A DNA stretch of 64,000 nt from the NCBI GenBank assembly GCA_030123605.1, contig CP126123.1:3873237-3937236 (forward strand). The letters run 5' to 3'. The notes under the pieces were generated by a model. It did no database searches, was not told where the DNA came from, and was given only the letters and a program-made list of their open reading frames with translations. Below, in pieces: positions 15,697 through 25,217 of the stretch. Each line of letters begins with the position of its first letter. Positions within the stretch are counted from its first letter, which is position 1. The position numbers and the translations under genes were made by a program. This DNA is from Nitrospira sp. Its GTDB lineage: Bacteria; Nitrospirota; Nitrospiria; Nitrospirales; Nitrospiraceae.

Positions 15697-17391
15697 TCAA
15701 AACCTCGACGCGACCAGCGTGATGTCCGCCCGCGCCCAGGCCCGTTGCAATTCCTTGTGCGCGGCGGCCGCTTCCGCTTCTTTCTTCTGCGCCTTCAGGC
15801 TCTGCTCCAATCCGAACAGCGCCCAGCCGTTGCGGGGATGCTGTCGAAGATCCTGCCGGTATACCAGTTCCGCGTCAGCCGCGCGTCCTGCCAGGAGCAG
15901 CACCGCTCCCAACGAATGACGTGACGGAATGTGCCAGAGCGGCGGTTCGTAGTAGCGCACCGCATCTTCCAGGGCGGTCGCCTCTTCCAATGTTTTGATC
16001 GCGACGTCAAACCGCCCCTGGCGCGCTGCGATCTCGCCCGCCAACACCCGCTCGGCAATTTTAGCCAGTTGTACGACCGGAACGACCCCGACCATGCGGC
16101 CTTCCGGCAGGCGACCGATTGCGCCGACCAGCGCTTCGTGCTCCCGCTGCGCCTCGTCGAACCGCTTGGTGGCGCCCAAGGCCACGCCGCGGCCGTAGTG
16201 CCAGATCACCGTCGTGTAGGACAGGTCCTCCGGCGGTTTCGGCAGGGCCAGCAATTCGTTCCACTGCCCGAATCGCACCAGCGCGAAGGTCAGGGTCGGG
16301 GTGAATTCCTCCATCGCCGGCTCTTGCTGCGCCAGCTCCCACGGGACCATGCCGGTGAGCTTGCGCGCCGCTTCCAACGCTTCCTTGCTTCGGCCTTCCA
16401 TCGTGAGGGCCGCCCAGAGAAAATGCACGTTGTGGGGATAGTAGCCCACCGGGTAGATGCCTGAGAGCTTGCGATGTTCCAGGTACTCGTGATCGATCGC
16501 GACCGCATGGGCATTGTGTTCCGACGCCTTGTCATAGAGCCCCAACCGGAGATAGATGTGGGCCGGCATGTGCACGAGATGACCCGCGCCCGGAGCCAGC
16601 GTCGCCAGCCGCTCCGCGCAGGGGAGCGCCCGCTCAGGGCGGGACGAGGCTTCCACAGCATGGATATAGTAGTGGCAGGCGCCGGGATGGTTGGGGTTGA
16701 TCGTCAGCACCTGCTCGAGCGTCGCCACGATGTCCTCGGCCCGGCCCTTCGGCTTGCCATCGAGCGTCCAGTAATCCCAGGGCTGCAGATCCATGAGCGC
16801 CTCCGCGTAGAGCGTGCCGGCGGTCGCATCGTCCGGATACCGCTGCCGCAGCGTTTTCATCGCACCGGCATAGGCTGCATCCAGCGTTGATCGAGAGGCA
16901 CCTGGTGCGATGGAATAGCGGGTGGCAAGCGCTTCGATGTAGGCCCGCTCCTGCTGCGTCACCCGCTCCGCGAGTTTCATCGCAATCTGGACTTCGTCCA
17001 CCGCCTGCTTCTCCAGTGCCGAGGCCATCGGCAGATTGATGTTCGGCCCCAGCGCAAGCGCGATCCCCCAATGGGGCATGGCGGCCTGCGGGTCGAGCCT
17101 CGCTGCCTCCCGGAACGAATTGATCGCTTCTTCATGGTTGAACGCGAAGACCAGCCGCAGCCCCTGGTTGAAATACTGCTGCGCCTGGGGGGATGACGTC
17201 GTGATCGGGTGGTGCAGCGCGCCGAGGTTCGAAAACAGCGGCACGCGATCGTCTGCCTTCACCGTCTGCTCGGGCGGTTGGTCCGCATGGGCGGTCCAAG
17301 CGGTGAGGCTCAGCATGAATGCAACCACGAACCAGCGTATCATTCGTTCCTGTCGACAGCGGTCTGGTTTGTGTCGTCGCGCATGCATCAT
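15697..17391 (-). CDS. Exported TPR-repeat protein
   Basis: 564 residues. After an N-terminal basic region comes a signal-peptide core (IRWFVVAFMLSLTAWTAHA), so the protein is probably periplasmic. TPR-type helix pairs follow, for example AQQYFNQGLRLVFAFNHEEA, INSFREAARLDPQAAMPHWG and later GHLVHMPAHIYLRLGLYDKA. The HYYIHAVEASSRPERAL and HMPAHIYLRLG segments are typical of a family of large secreted TPR proteins without known function. A strong SD (AAAGGAG) supports the ATG at 17391; a second ATG is at 17343. Divergent from the GMC oxidoreductase gene. Confidence 0.85.
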   Translation of the reverse strand: MMHARRHKPDRCRQERMIRWFVVAFMLSLTAWTAHADQPPEQTVKADDRVPLFSNLGALHHPITTSSPQAQQYFNQGLRLVFAFNHEEAINSFREAARLDPQAAMPHWGIALALGPNINLPMASALEKQAVDEVQIAMKLAERVTQQERAYIEALATRYSIAPGASRSTLDAAYAGAMKTLRQRYPDDATAGTLYAEALMDLQPWDYWTLDGKPKGRAEDIVATLEQVLTINPNHPGACHYYIHAVEASSRPERALPCAERLATLAPGAGHLVHMPAHIYLRLGLYDKASEHNAHAVAIDHEYLEHRKLSGIYPVGYYPHNVHFLWAALTMEGRSKEALEAARKLTGMVPWELAQQEPAMEEFTPTLTFALVRFGQWNELLALPKPPEDLSYTTVIWHYGRGVALGATKRFDEAQREHEALVGAIGRLPEGRMVGVVPVVQLAKIAERVLAGEIAARQGRFDVAIKTLEEATALEDAVRYYEPPLWHIPSRHSLGAVLLLAGRAADAELVYRQDLRQHPRNGWALFGLEQSLKAQKKEAEAAAAHKELQRAWARADITLVASRF

Positions 17392-17491
17392 GCTGCTCTC
17401 CTTTCTCTCTCCGGCTTCCGCCGGTGGGCGTAGAATACCGATTGCCCGAATACTTCACAAGCGCGACACTCTCCCTGTCTTACCCGTCCCG

Positions 17492-17517
17492 CCTGTAAGA
17501 AGACGACCTTTCCCCCG
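17492..17517 (+). promoter_or_regulatory. ECF-type promoter motif, copy 3
   Basis: TGTAAG at 17492-17497 and CGAC at 17514-17517, spacer 16. It ends only 10 bases before the ATG of the GMC oxidoreductase gene, so transcription would start within a few bases of the start codon. Confidence 0.75.
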
Positions 17518-17527
17518 ACTACCTTCC

Positions 17528-19075
17528 ATGCCTTCCTCCACGCACTACGACCTCATCATCATCGGTACCGGCCCCGGCGGTGGGACGTTGGCCTACAAGC
17601 TGGCACCGTCGGGCAAGAAGATCCTCCTGCTGGAACGGGGCGGCTATCTGCCGCGCGAAAAGGACAATTGGAGTTCCAAGACCGTCTTCATCGACAACAA
17701 ATACAAGGCCAAGGAAACCTGGTACGACAAGGACGGCGGCCCGTTCCATCCCGGTATCCATTACAACGTCGGCGGCAATTCCAAAGTCTATGGCGCGGCG
17801 CTGCTGCGCATGAGGGCGCAGGATTTCGGCGAAGTGAAGCACCACGGTGGCATTTCTCCGGAATGGCCGATCCGCTATGAAGACTTGGAACCCTATTACA
17901 CACAAGCCGAGCACCTGTACCATGTGCACGGCAATCGCGGCGAAGATCCGACGGAACCGCAGGCCGGCGCACCCTACAAATATCCCGCGCTCACGCACGA
18001 GCCCCGCATCCAGGAACTGCACGAGGACTGGCAGAAGATGGGCTACCGACCCTTTCACCTGCCGGTCGGTGTGATGCTCAACGAACAACAGAAGGAACGA
18101 AGTGCCTGCATCCGTTGCAACACCTGCGACGGTTTTCCCTGTCTGGTGAATGCCAAGGCGGACTCGCAAGTGGTCTGTGTCGATCCGGCCCTGCAATATC
18201 CGAATGTGACGCTGATCACGCACGCGAAAGTGACCAAGCTTGAGACGAGCTCCTCAGGGCGTGAAGTGACCGGTGTCGTTGTGGAACGCCATGGGCAGAT
18301 GGAGACCCATCGGGCCGATATCGTGGTGGTGTCCTGCGGGGCGATCAATTCCGCGGCATTGCTGCTGAAGTCAGCCAACGACAAACATCCCAACGGCCTC
18401 GCCAACTCCTCCGGCCAGGTTGGACGAAACTACATGTGCCACAACAATTCGGCCATGCTGACCATCTCGAAGCGGCCCAATCCGACGGTCTTTCAAAAGA
18501 CGATCGGTTTGAACGACTTCTACCACGCGTCCGCCGACTGGGAATTCCCCATGGGCCATATCTCCATGATCGGCAAGTCGGACATGGATACGCTGCGGGC
18601 CGGCGCGCCGGCCTTCGCGCCCGGTCTCGCCCTCGATGTGATGGCCAAACATTCGCTCGACTTCTGGATGACGTCCGAAGACCTGCCCGATCCGAACAAT
18701 CGCGTGCTCGTCGGCAAAGATGGGAGCATCACGCTGGCCTATAGGGAAAACAATCTCGAAGCCCATCGCCGCTTGGCAGCCAAGCTCAAGAGCATGCTGA
18801 ACCATATCGGCTGCGAGGAACAGCTCCTGCCGACGCACCTCTACCTCGGGAAGAAGATCCCGATCGCGGGCACGGCCCACCAGTGCGGCACGGTGCGATT
18901 CGGCAGCGATCCGACGACCTCCGTGCTCGATGTGAATTGCAAGGCGCACGACCTCGACAATCTCTACGTCGTTGATGGGAGCTTCTTCCGGTCGAGTTCG
19001 GCGGTAAATCCCTCGCTGACGATCATCGCGAATGCGCTTCGAGTAGGCGATCATCTGCTCAGCCGATTAAACTGA
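17528..19075 (+). CDS. GMC-family FAD-dependent oxidoreductase
   Basis: 515 residues. YDLIIIGTGPGGGTLAYKLA at the N-terminus binds FAD. GGNSKVYGAALLRMR and ACIRCNTCDGFPCLVNAKAD (a Cys-rich insert typical of one GMC branch) follow. The C-terminus GTAHQCGTVRFG and AVNPSLTIIANALR gives the His/Asn active-site pair. GMC enzymes oxidise alcohols or sugars at C1, often to lactones, which fits the co-regulated lactonase at 3610. No SD is visible and ECF motif copy 3 lies immediately upstream, so the message may be leaderless. An N-terminal relic of a relative is at 13401. Confidence 0.88.
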   Translation: MPSSTHYDLIIIGTGPGGGTLAYKLAPSGKKILLLERGGYLPREKDNWSSKTVFIDNKYKAKETWYDKDGGPFHPGIHYNVGGNSKVYGAALLRMRAQDFGEVKHHGGISPEWPIRYEDLEPYYTQAEHLYHVHGNRGEDPTEPQAGAPYKYPALTHEPRIQELHEDWQKMGYRPFHLPVGVMLNEQQKERSACIRCNTCDGFPCLVNAKADSQVVCVDPALQYPNVTLITHAKVTKLETSSSGREVTGVVVERHGQMETHRADIVVVSCGAINSAALLLKSANDKHPNGLANSSGQVGRNYMCHNNSAMLTISKRPNPTVFQKTIGLNDFYHASADWEFPMGHISMIGKSDMDTLRAGAPAFAPGLALDVMAKHSLDFWMTSEDLPDPNNRVLVGKDGSITLAYRENNLEAHRRLAAKLKSMLNHIGCEEQLLPTHLYLGKKIPIAGTAHQCGTVRFGSDPTTSVLDVNCKAHDLDNLYVVDGSFFRSSSAVNPSLTIIANALRVGDHLLSRLN

Positions 19076-19129
19076 CCAGACATGAGAAATTGGAAATGTG
19101 GAATGAGAAATTGTAGGGGGCGCGACGCG

Positions 19130-20170
19130 ATGCAGGCCCTGAAGAAATTTTCCCATCGCCTCGTCTTCGTCATCTGCGCGGTGCATGCATCATGTTTCAC
19201 TGCTGGCGTCACCGCCGCGGAAACGTCTGCCGCCGTTCAGCACATTGCCACAATTGGTTTCACCGTCGCAGACATGGACCGCTCGATCGCCTTCTATCGC
19301 GACGTGCTGACGTTCAAGCCGGTCGGCGATGTCGAGGTGGATGGACCTGAATATGATCAGCTCTGGGGCGTCTTTGGAGCGCGGGCCCGCGTGGTCCGCA
19401 TGCAACTCGGCGAGCAGCAGTTGGAATTGACCGAATTTCTATCGCCACCGGATGTCCGGCCGATCCCCGTACCATCCTACAGCAACGATCTCTGGTTCCA
19501 ACACATCGCAATTGTGGTGCGCGACATGGAAGCGGCTTGGGCCCGGTTGCGCAAGTACCATGTTCGACAGATCTCGCCGCGCCCACAGACGATTCCCGCG
19601 TCGAATGCGGTGGCCGCCGGTATCAAGGCGATCAAGTTCCGCGATCCGGACGGGCACAGTCTCGAACTGCTCTGGTTCCCCGAAGGTAAGGGCCATTCGC
19701 GCTGGCATGCCGCGGGGGCTGAACTATTCCTGGGCATCGACCACACAGCCATGACCGTGCGCAGCACGGAGAACAGCGCGAAGTTTTATCGCGATCTGTT
19801 GGGCATGACTGTGGCCGGAGGAACACTCAACATGGGGGTGACCCAACAGTATCTCGACAGTTTGCCCGGCGCCCGTACGCGCGTGACCGGCTTCACGCCG
19901 AAAACGACCCCACCAGGCTTGGAGTTTCTCGAATATGAACTGCCCACAGCCGGCCGGCCGTTTCCCACCGATTCGCACCCGACCGATCTCTGGCATTGGC
20001 GGACGACGTTGGTCGTATCCGACATCGAGACAGCGGCGGCGGCGCTGAAAGACACCGCGCAGTTCCTGTCATCCGGCGTGGTGCTGCTCCCTGACAAAAG
20101 CCTGGGTTTCATGAAAGGCTTGCTGGTTCGCGACCCGGACGGACATGTGCTGCAACTGGTCTCGCCGTGA
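19130..20170 (+). CDS. Two-domain VOC/glyoxalase-family protein, probably exported
   Basis: 346 residues. A signal-like segment (LVFVICAVHASCFTAGVTAA) precedes two VOC domains. The first has VQHIATIGFTVADMDRSIAF, then KFRDPDGHSLELLWFP; the second has FLGIDHTAMTVRSTENSAKF, then LVRDPDGHVLQLVSP. The paired His/Glu positions suggest metal binding. The ATG at 19130 follows an AGGGGG sequence; an earlier ATG at 19082 is less likely. It follows the GMC gene by 54 bp and may be co-transcribed. Substrate unknown. Confidence 0.82.
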   Translation: MQALKKFSHRLVFVICAVHASCFTAGVTAAETSAAVQHIATIGFTVADMDRSIAFYRDVLTFKPVGDVEVDGPEYDQLWGVFGARARVVRMQLGEQQLELTEFLSPPDVRPIPVPSYSNDLWFQHIAIVVRDMEAAWARLRKYHVRQISPRPQTIPASNAVAAGIKAIKFRDPDGHSLELLWFPEGKGHSRWHAAGAELFLGIDHTAMTVRSTENSAKFYRDLLGMTVAGGTLNMGVTQQYLDSLPGARTRVTGFTPKTTPPGLEFLEYELPTAGRPFPTDSHPTDLWHWRTTLVVSDIETAAAALKDTAQFLSSGVVLLPDKSLGFMKGLLVRDPDGHVLQLVSP

Positions 20171-20202
20171 GCACAGGGCTGATGGCCGATAGCCGATAAG
20201 TC

Positions 20203-21024
20203 ATGACTCGATGGATCAAGATAACGCTGCTCGTGATTGTGGTCGGAGGCTCAGTCGCCCTCGGCCGGCAGATCGATTTCGAACGGGCGCTCAACCCCTC
20301 AGGTCTTGCCGACCTGCTTCACTCGTTAGGCCCCTGGGGGCCGGTCATGCTGATCCTTTCGATGGCCATGGCGGTGATCATTCCGCCGATTCCGAGTTTG
20401 CCGTTGGACCTTGCCTCCGGCGCCGCGTTCGGCCCGCTGCTGGGAACTGTCTATGCCGTCGTCGGGGCCGCCGTCGGGGCCATCCTGAGTTTCTTGATCG
20501 GGCGGGCGTTAGGCAGGGAAGGCATCTCCCGCCTGCTCAGGGTCGATGCCGTCTTTTGTGAGAAATGTGCGGATCACCATCTGGGGCTGCTGATCTTTCT
20601 CGCCCGGTTGATTCCCGTATGTTCGTTCGACGTGGTGAGTTACGGGGCGGGGTTCACCACGATCTCGTTGCGGACCTTTTCGCTGGCGACCATCGCAGGC
20701 ATGATTCCTCCCACGGTTGCCTTTACCTATCTGGGTAGTTCGATCGCCTCCGCTCAATGGTTGCTCATCGGAGCCGGCGGTTTCCTCGTGACCGTTTTCC
20801 TGCTCCTGCCGATGTGGTTGAAACGACATCGCTCGTCCCGACTTGCACAGTTGTTGTTTGGGGCGACGACGACTACAGTACCTATGACCACACAACCGGT
20901 TGAACCGGCAGTCTGTCCGGCCTGCGGGAAACCTTTTCCGCCCGCCGTTCCGACGCTCGTCTCCCCCGATCCGAGTCAATCTGCCGAGCCGCCGGGCTTG
21001 CTGGCCTGTAAGGGAAGGTGCTAG
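20203..21024 (+). CDS. TVP38/TMEM64 (VTT-domain) membrane protein with C-terminal zinc-ribbon-like tail
   Basis: 273 residues. A first TM helix is followed by the VTT core, with [20 protein letters not shown], then [20 protein letters not shown] and [23 protein letters not shown] proteins are DedA-like and implicated in lipid scrambling or transport. The tail is unusual: [10 protein letters not shown] and ending LACKGRC give four cysteines in two pairs after the last TM helix, a possible zinc ribbon. It overlaps nothing, but ends 26 bp before the activator gene and probably shares a transcript with it. Confidence 0.82.
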   Translation: MTRWIKITLLVIVVGGSVALGRQIDFERALNPSGLADLLHSLGPWGPVMLILSMAMAVIIPPIPSLPLDLASGAAFGPLLGTVYAVVGAAVGAILSFLIGRALGREGISRLLRVDAVFCEKCADHHLGLLIFLARLIPVCSFDVVSYGAGFTTISLRTFSLATIAGMIPPTVAFTYLGSSIASAQWLLIGAGGFLVTVFLLLPMWLKRHRSSRLAQLLFGATTTTVPMTTQPVEPAVCPACGKPFPPAVPTLVSPDPSQSAEPPGLLACKGRC

Positions 21025-21050
21025 GCTTGCATCCGCCTGCGAGGCTCTCC

Positions 21051-23861
21051 ATGATCCCTCTGGTCGCAGACGCTGAAAAGGAACCCTTCAAGACCGCGCT
21101 GGAATCCCTCCGCGAGAGCGAAGAGTTCAAGACCCGCCTCATCGAAGGCAGCCGCGATTGCATCAAAATTCTGGATCTCGACGGTCGGCTCCTCTCGATG
21201 AACGCCGGGGGGATGGCCGCGCTGGAAATTTGCGATGTGGGATCGATCGTCGGCACCTTCTGGGTCGAATTCTGGCAGGGTGCGGACAAAGAAGCGGCTC
21301 GGCAAGCAATCGAGGCGGCTCGTCAGGGCGGAGTCGGCCGGTTCGTCGGCTTTTTCCCAACCACACAGACCAACGAACCCCGCTGGTGGGACGTCGTCGT
21401 CAATGCCATTAAGGATACGGAAGGCAGGCCTGAGAAGCTGCTGGTCGTTTCACGCGATGTGACCGAACTCAAGCAGGCCGAAGAAATTCTTCGGATTGCG
21501 ACCGAGGAAACGGCCTCCGCGACCGGTACCGATTTCTTTCAGCTCCTCGTCCGACACCTCGCCCTCACCCTCCATGTCCGCTACGCGTTCGTCGCGGAAT
21601 GCACGAATGCCGCGAAGACCCACGTGCGGACCTTGGCGTTTTGGAGGAACAATGCGTTCGGCGACAACGTCGCCTATCCATTGAAAGGGACACCCTGCGA
21701 GCCTGTCGTGGGCGGCGAAGTCTGTTCCTTCCCGGAACGGGTCCAAACCCTGTTCCCCGAGGATCGCGATTTGGTATCGCTGGCGGCCGAAGGCTATGTC
21801 GGCGTGCCGCTCCGCACCGCCGGCGGTGACATGCTCGGACATCTGGCGGTGATCGACGACAAACCGCTGTATCTCCAGCCCCATCACATGGGGATACTGA
21901 AAATCCTTGCGGCCCGCGCCGGTGCGGAGCTTGAACGCGAACATGCCTACAGAGACGTCCAGCGGCTGAACGTAGAACTCAGCACCCTGCTCGAAATCAA
22001 TCGCGCCATCAACCGCCATCTGAATCGCGATGAACTGTTCGGGGCGCTTGCCGACTGCTTGAAGAAGGTAGTGCCGACCGAACGGTTCGGGATCGAGCTG
22101 CCGATCCAGGACGACAGGCTCCAGGGGCATATCCTTTCTCAGCATCCGGCGGAGGGGGGCTCGACGCAACCGACCCTGTTGCCTGCGGCAGGCACGGCCT
22201 GCGATTGGGTGATCCGGGCTCGGCAGTGGTACGTTGCATCCTCCTGCGATGAGTTTCGAGAACGTTTTCCGGTGACGTTCCAGGTGATGTCGAGCGCGGG
22301 CATGGAATCGCTCTGCGCGCTCCCGTTGGTGAGCGGGGGGAACAGTCTCGGCGCGCTGTTTTTCATGACGAAGGAGAAGGGCTCCTACGATCACCTCAGC
22401 CGTGAGTTTCTCGATCAAGTGGCCGGTGCCGTGGCGGTGGCGCTGGACAATTGTCTTGCCCACGAGAAATTACGACGCGAGGGGATCCAGGCGCTGGCAG
22501 ACAGCGAGGAACGGCTCCGCGATCTCTTCGACGAGGCACCGATCGCCTATGTGAACGAAGGGCTGGATTCCCGTTTTATCCGAGCCAATCGGGCCGCGAT
22601 GCGTAGTCTGGGCATCACGCCGGACGAGGTCGCCGGCACCTACGGCAGCTCGTTCGTGCCTGATACGCCGGATGCTCAGCGCCGTCTCAAAGAAGCGTTC
22701 GCGTCCGTCGGCCGCGGTACCGACACCAGCGGTGTCGTGCTCGAACTGCGGCGCAAGGACAACGGCAAGCCGCTCTGGATTCAATGGTGGTCCAAGCCCG
22801 ATCCTGGCGGCACCTACACGCGGACGATGTTCGTCGACATTACCGAGCGAGTGCTGATGGAACAGGAGAAGGCTCGTTTGGAAGCGGCGAACGTTTACCT
22901 GCAGGAGGAAATCAAGACCGAACACAACTTTGACGAGATCATCGGCACCTCGAGTGCCATCAAGAAAGTGTTCCAGGCGATCGAGAAGGTGGCGGCGACC
23001 GATGCGACCGTGTTGATCACCGGTGAGACCGGTACCGGCAAGGAGTTGATCGCCCGAGCCATCCACCATTTGAGCCACCGGAAAGACGGGGTGCTGATCA
23101 AGGTCAACTGTGCGGCGATTCCGGCCGGGTTGATCGAGAGCGAACTCTTCGGGCACGAGAAGGGAGCCTTCACCGGAGCGCTCGCGCGGAAGGTCGGCCG
23201 GTTCGAGCTGGCCGATCGCGCCACGATCTTTCTGGACGAGGTCGGTGAAATTCCGTTGGAGTTGCAGACGAAGCTCCTGCGCGTATTGCAGGAGGGCGAG
23301 TTCGAGCGGTTGGGCAGCACGAAGACGTTGAAGGTGACAGTGCGCGTGATCGCCGCCACGAATCGCGATCTGGATAGGGAAGTGCGCGAGCGGCGATTCC
23401 GGTCCGACCTCTTCTACCGGTTGAAGGTGTTTCCGATCCAGCTCCCGGCATTGCGTGATCGGACACAGGACATTCAGCTATTGGTGTCCTATTTCGTAAA
23501 AAAATTTTCCGCGACGATGGGCAAGAAGGTCGAGTCGGTGCCGGCCAAGGCCATGGAGATGCTGAAGCTGTACCCTTGGCCGGGGAACATCCGTGAATTG
23601 GAACATGTCATCGAGCGCGCGGTGATTCTAAGCCAGGATCGGGAACTCGAATTGGGCGATTGGATGCCGAAGGAGCCGGCCACGACCGGCATCGGACCGG
23701 CTGCCACATTGGAAGAGGTGGAGCGCGCACATATCATTGCCGTCTTGGCCCAGACCAATTGGCGGGTGAGCGGCGACAAGGGCGCGGCCAAAATTCTCGG
23801 ACTCAATCCCACCACGCTCGAAGCCCGCATGAAGAAGCTGGGCATCACTCGCCCGGCCTGA
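21051..23861 (+). CDS. Sigma-54-dependent transcriptional activator with PAS-GAF-GAF-PAS sensor
   Basis: 936 residues. Order: PAS (about 20-140; [20 protein letters not shown]), GAF (about 155-290), second GAF (about 310-475), PAS (about 490-610), AAA+ domain from about 630, Fis-type HTH at the end ([20 protein letters not shown]). The AAA+ domain has Walker A GETGTGKE, the sigma-54-contacting GAFTGA and Walker [10 protein letters not shown], so it should activate sigma-54 RNA polymerase. No receiver domain; signals are probably sensed by the GAF/PAS domains, as in FhlA- or NorR-like activators. ATG at 21051 with GAGG upstream. Likely target: the sigma-54 promoter at 24111. Confidence 0.92.
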   Translation: MIPLVADAEKEPFKTALESLRESEEFKTRLIEGSRDCIKILDLDGRLLSMNAGGMAALEICDVGSIVGTFWVEFWQGADKEAARQAIEAARQGGVGRFVGFFPTTQTNEPRWWDVVVNAIKDTEGRPEKLLVVSRDVTELKQAEEILRIATEETASATGTDFFQLLVRHLALTLHVRYAFVAECTNAAKTHVRTLAFWRNNAFGDNVAYPLKGTPCEPVVGGEVCSFPERVQTLFPEDRDLVSLAAEGYVGVPLRTAGGDMLGHLAVIDDKPLYLQPHHMGILKILAARAGAELEREHAYRDVQRLNVELSTLLEINRAINRHLNRDELFGALADCLKKVVPTERFGIELPIQDDRLQGHILSQHPAEGGSTQPTLLPAAGTACDWVIRARQWYVASSCDEFRERFPVTFQVMSSAGMESLCALPLVSGGNSLGALFFMTKEKGSYDHLSREFLDQVAGAVAVALDNCLAHEKLRREGIQALADSEERLRDLFDEAPIAYVNEGLDSRFIRANRAAMRSLGITPDEVAGTYGSSFVPDTPDAQRRLKEAFASVGRGTDTSGVVLELRRKDNGKPLWIQWWSKPDPGGTYTRTMFVDITERVLMEQEKARLEAANVYLQEEIKTEHNFDEIIGTSSAIKKVFQAIEKVAATDATVLITGETGTGKELIARAIHHLSHRKDGVLIKVNCAAIPAGLIESELFGHEKGAFTGALARKVGRFELADRATIFLDEVGEIPLELQTKLLRVLQEGEFERLGSTKTLKVTVRVIAATNRDLDREVRERRFRSDLFYRLKVFPIQLPALRDRTQDIQLLVSYFVKKFSATMGKKVESVPAKAMEMLKLYPWPGNIRELEHVIERAVILSQDRELELGDWMPKEPATTGIGPAATLEEVERAHIIAVLAQTNWRVSGDKGAAKILGLNPTTLEARMKKLGITRPA

Positions 23862-23967
23862 AGCGCGTCTCTCGTGAATCGTCGTTCGTAGTTCGCATCC
23901 CGGTCCATTCCTTTTTCCCCACCATAAGCCATACGTCATAAGCCATCGGCTCTTGACCTGCTCTCGT

Positions 23968-24000
23968 CCCAACATTTTGTGAATGTCCCAACATATTGGG
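23968..24000 (+). promoter_or_regulatory. Tandem upstream activator boxes (CCCAACATATTGGG type)
   Basis: CCCAACATATTGGG at 23987-24000 is a perfect 5-bp inverted repeat with a 4-base centre. CCCAACATTTTGTG at 23968-23981 is a partial copy 19 bp upstream, so both face the same side of the helix. They lie 110-140 bp before the sigma-54 promoter, the usual place for enhancer-binding proteins. Confidence 0.65.
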
Positions 24001-24110
24001 AGCCTCTGTCGGGAATCTCTGTTGCCTCCGCCCCCTGTCACGCCTCAGGAAGATCCGTTCTTCAAATGTTTCACCGTCTTAATCGGTGCTCGCTCCTCCT
24101 CGACCCATTC

Positions 24111-24124
24111 GGCATGGGCCTTGC
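24111..24124 (+). promoter_or_regulatory. Sigma-54 promoter of the STAS-ECF operon
   Basis: GGCATGGGCCTTGCT: GG at 24111-24112 and GC at 24123-24124 are exactly 10 bases apart, matching the -24/-12 form TGGCAC-N5-TTGCW at most positions. The start point would be near 24136, ~20 bases before the STAS ATG. Confidence 0.7.
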
Positions 24125-24156
24125 TGAATAGCCCACGCAAGAAGGGAACGCGACAG

Positions 24157-24426
24157 ATGTTGAAAATCACGACGGCAGAACGGAACGGGCAGACGGTCGT
24201 GCTCAAGCTCGAAGGCAAGATCATCGACCAGTGGGCCGCGCTCCTCGATCGCGAGTGCAGGGCGGCGCTACTGCACCATGGTCGGGTCGAGTTGGATTGT
24301 GCCGCGGTGGATTTTTTGGATCAGCGGGGGATCGAGGTGATGAAACGCCTGCCTCGCAAACAGGTCACACTTATCGGCGCTCCTGGATTCGTGATGGAGC
24401 TGCTGCAGACAGGAGGTCGGTCATGA
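24157..24426 (+). CDS. STAS-domain protein
   Basis: 89 residues: NGQTVVLKLEGKIIDQWAAL, then RVELDCAAVDFLDQRGIEVM. The fold matches STAS domains (anti-anti-sigma-like), with D-F-L-D in place of the usual D-S-S loop, so the classic phosphorylatable Ser is absent. The ATG at 24157 follows AAGGGA; upstream in-frame starts lie before the sigma-54 promoter. Its stop overlaps the sigma gene start (ATGA). A regulatory partner of the sigma factor or a membrane protein is possible; inferred from position. Confidence 0.75.
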   Translation: MLKITTAERNGQTVVLKLEGKIIDQWAALLDRECRAALLHHGRVELDCAAVDFLDQRGIEVMKRLPRKQVTLIGAPGFVMELLQTGGRS

Positions 24427-25127
24427 ACGCCATTGCCATCACCCAGGAACATTCGTCGGTACAGGCTCAGTCACGAATATTGAATGGAGCGCGAGTGCCG
24501 GAGTCCGGTCCGATCGGCGGCGAGCGGCAATTGCTCGCCCGGCTTCGACAGCGTGATGCGGCGGCCTTCGACGAGTTGGTCGTCAAACATCATGGTGCCC
24601 TGATCCGCATGGCGATGGGCCATGTGGCAGACCGTGAAACGGCGGAGGAAGTGGTCCAGGACACCTGGATGGCGGTCATCGAAAGCCTGGATCGATTCGA
24701 GGGCCGATCGTCGCTGCGGACCTGGATCTTCGGGATTCTGATTCACAAGGCGAAGGATCGCGGCGTGCGCGAGAAGCGTCACACGACGTTCTCGGCCTTC
24801 GAATCCTACGATGACGAACAGGAAGAAGCGGTGGATCCCTCACGGTTTCATCTGCTGGGAGAGTGGGCCGGGCGGTGGGCCCTGCCGCCGCAACCCTGGG
24901 ATGACCGGACGCCGGAAGCCCTCCTGGCCAACCAACAGGTCGTGGCGGCGATGCAACAGGCTCCGGCGACATTGAAGGAGGTCCTTGTGCTTCGTGATGT
25001 CGAGGGGCTGGAATCGAAAGAGATCTGCGAGTTGTTGAAGATCACGGAGACGAATCTCTATGTGCGGTTGCATCGCGCGCGCGAGCGGGTGCGGCAAGCG
25101 ATCGAAGCCTACGTCGGGGAACGGTGA
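24423..25127 (+). CDS. ECF-type RNA polymerase sigma factor
   Basis: 234 residues. Region 2: DAAAFDELVVKHHGALIRMA, then AEEVVQDTWMAVIESLDRFE and SSLRTWIFGILIHKAKDR. Region 4: QAPATLKEVLVLRDVEGLES, then LKITETNLYVRLHRARERVR. No region 3, so an RpoE-like ECF sigma. A 45-residue linker with acidic and Trp-rich stretches separates the regions. It is translationally coupled to the STAS gene, and the zinc-finger anti-sigma gene follows after 90 bp. It is the best candidate for recognising the TGTAAG-N16-CGAC motifs. Confidence 0.92.
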   Translation: MNAIAITQEHSSVQAQSRILNGARVPESGPIGGERQLLARLRQRDAAAFDELVVKHHGALIRMAMGHVADRETAEEVVQDTWMAVIESLDRFEGRSSLRTWIFGILIHKAKDRGVREKRHTTFSAFESYDDEQEEAVDPSRFHLLGEWAGRWALPPQPWDDRTPEALLANQQVVAAMQQAPATLKEVLVLRDVEGLESKEICELLKITETNLYVRLHRARERVRQAIEAYVGER

Positions 25128-25158
25128 GGGTGAGGTGTAGGCTGAGGACAATCAAGCA

Positions 25159-25184
25159 TGTAAGGAATGTCCGGGAGAGGAGAC
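25159..25184 (+). promoter_or_regulatory. ECF-type promoter motif, copy 4 (variant -10 AGAC), before the anti-sigma gene
   Basis: TGTAAG at 25159-25164, 16 bases, AGAC at 25181-25184. It lies between the ECF sigma and anti-sigma genes, so the sigma factor could drive its own inhibitor separately. Confidence 0.65.
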
Positions 25185-25217
25185 TCAAGGGTAGATCACG
25201 TTACCGGAGGCCCCGCT

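Noticed and set aside
21005-21031. TGTAAG near the end of the VTT gene
   Set aside because: Sixteen bases later stands GCAT, not CGAC; it lies inside a coding region.
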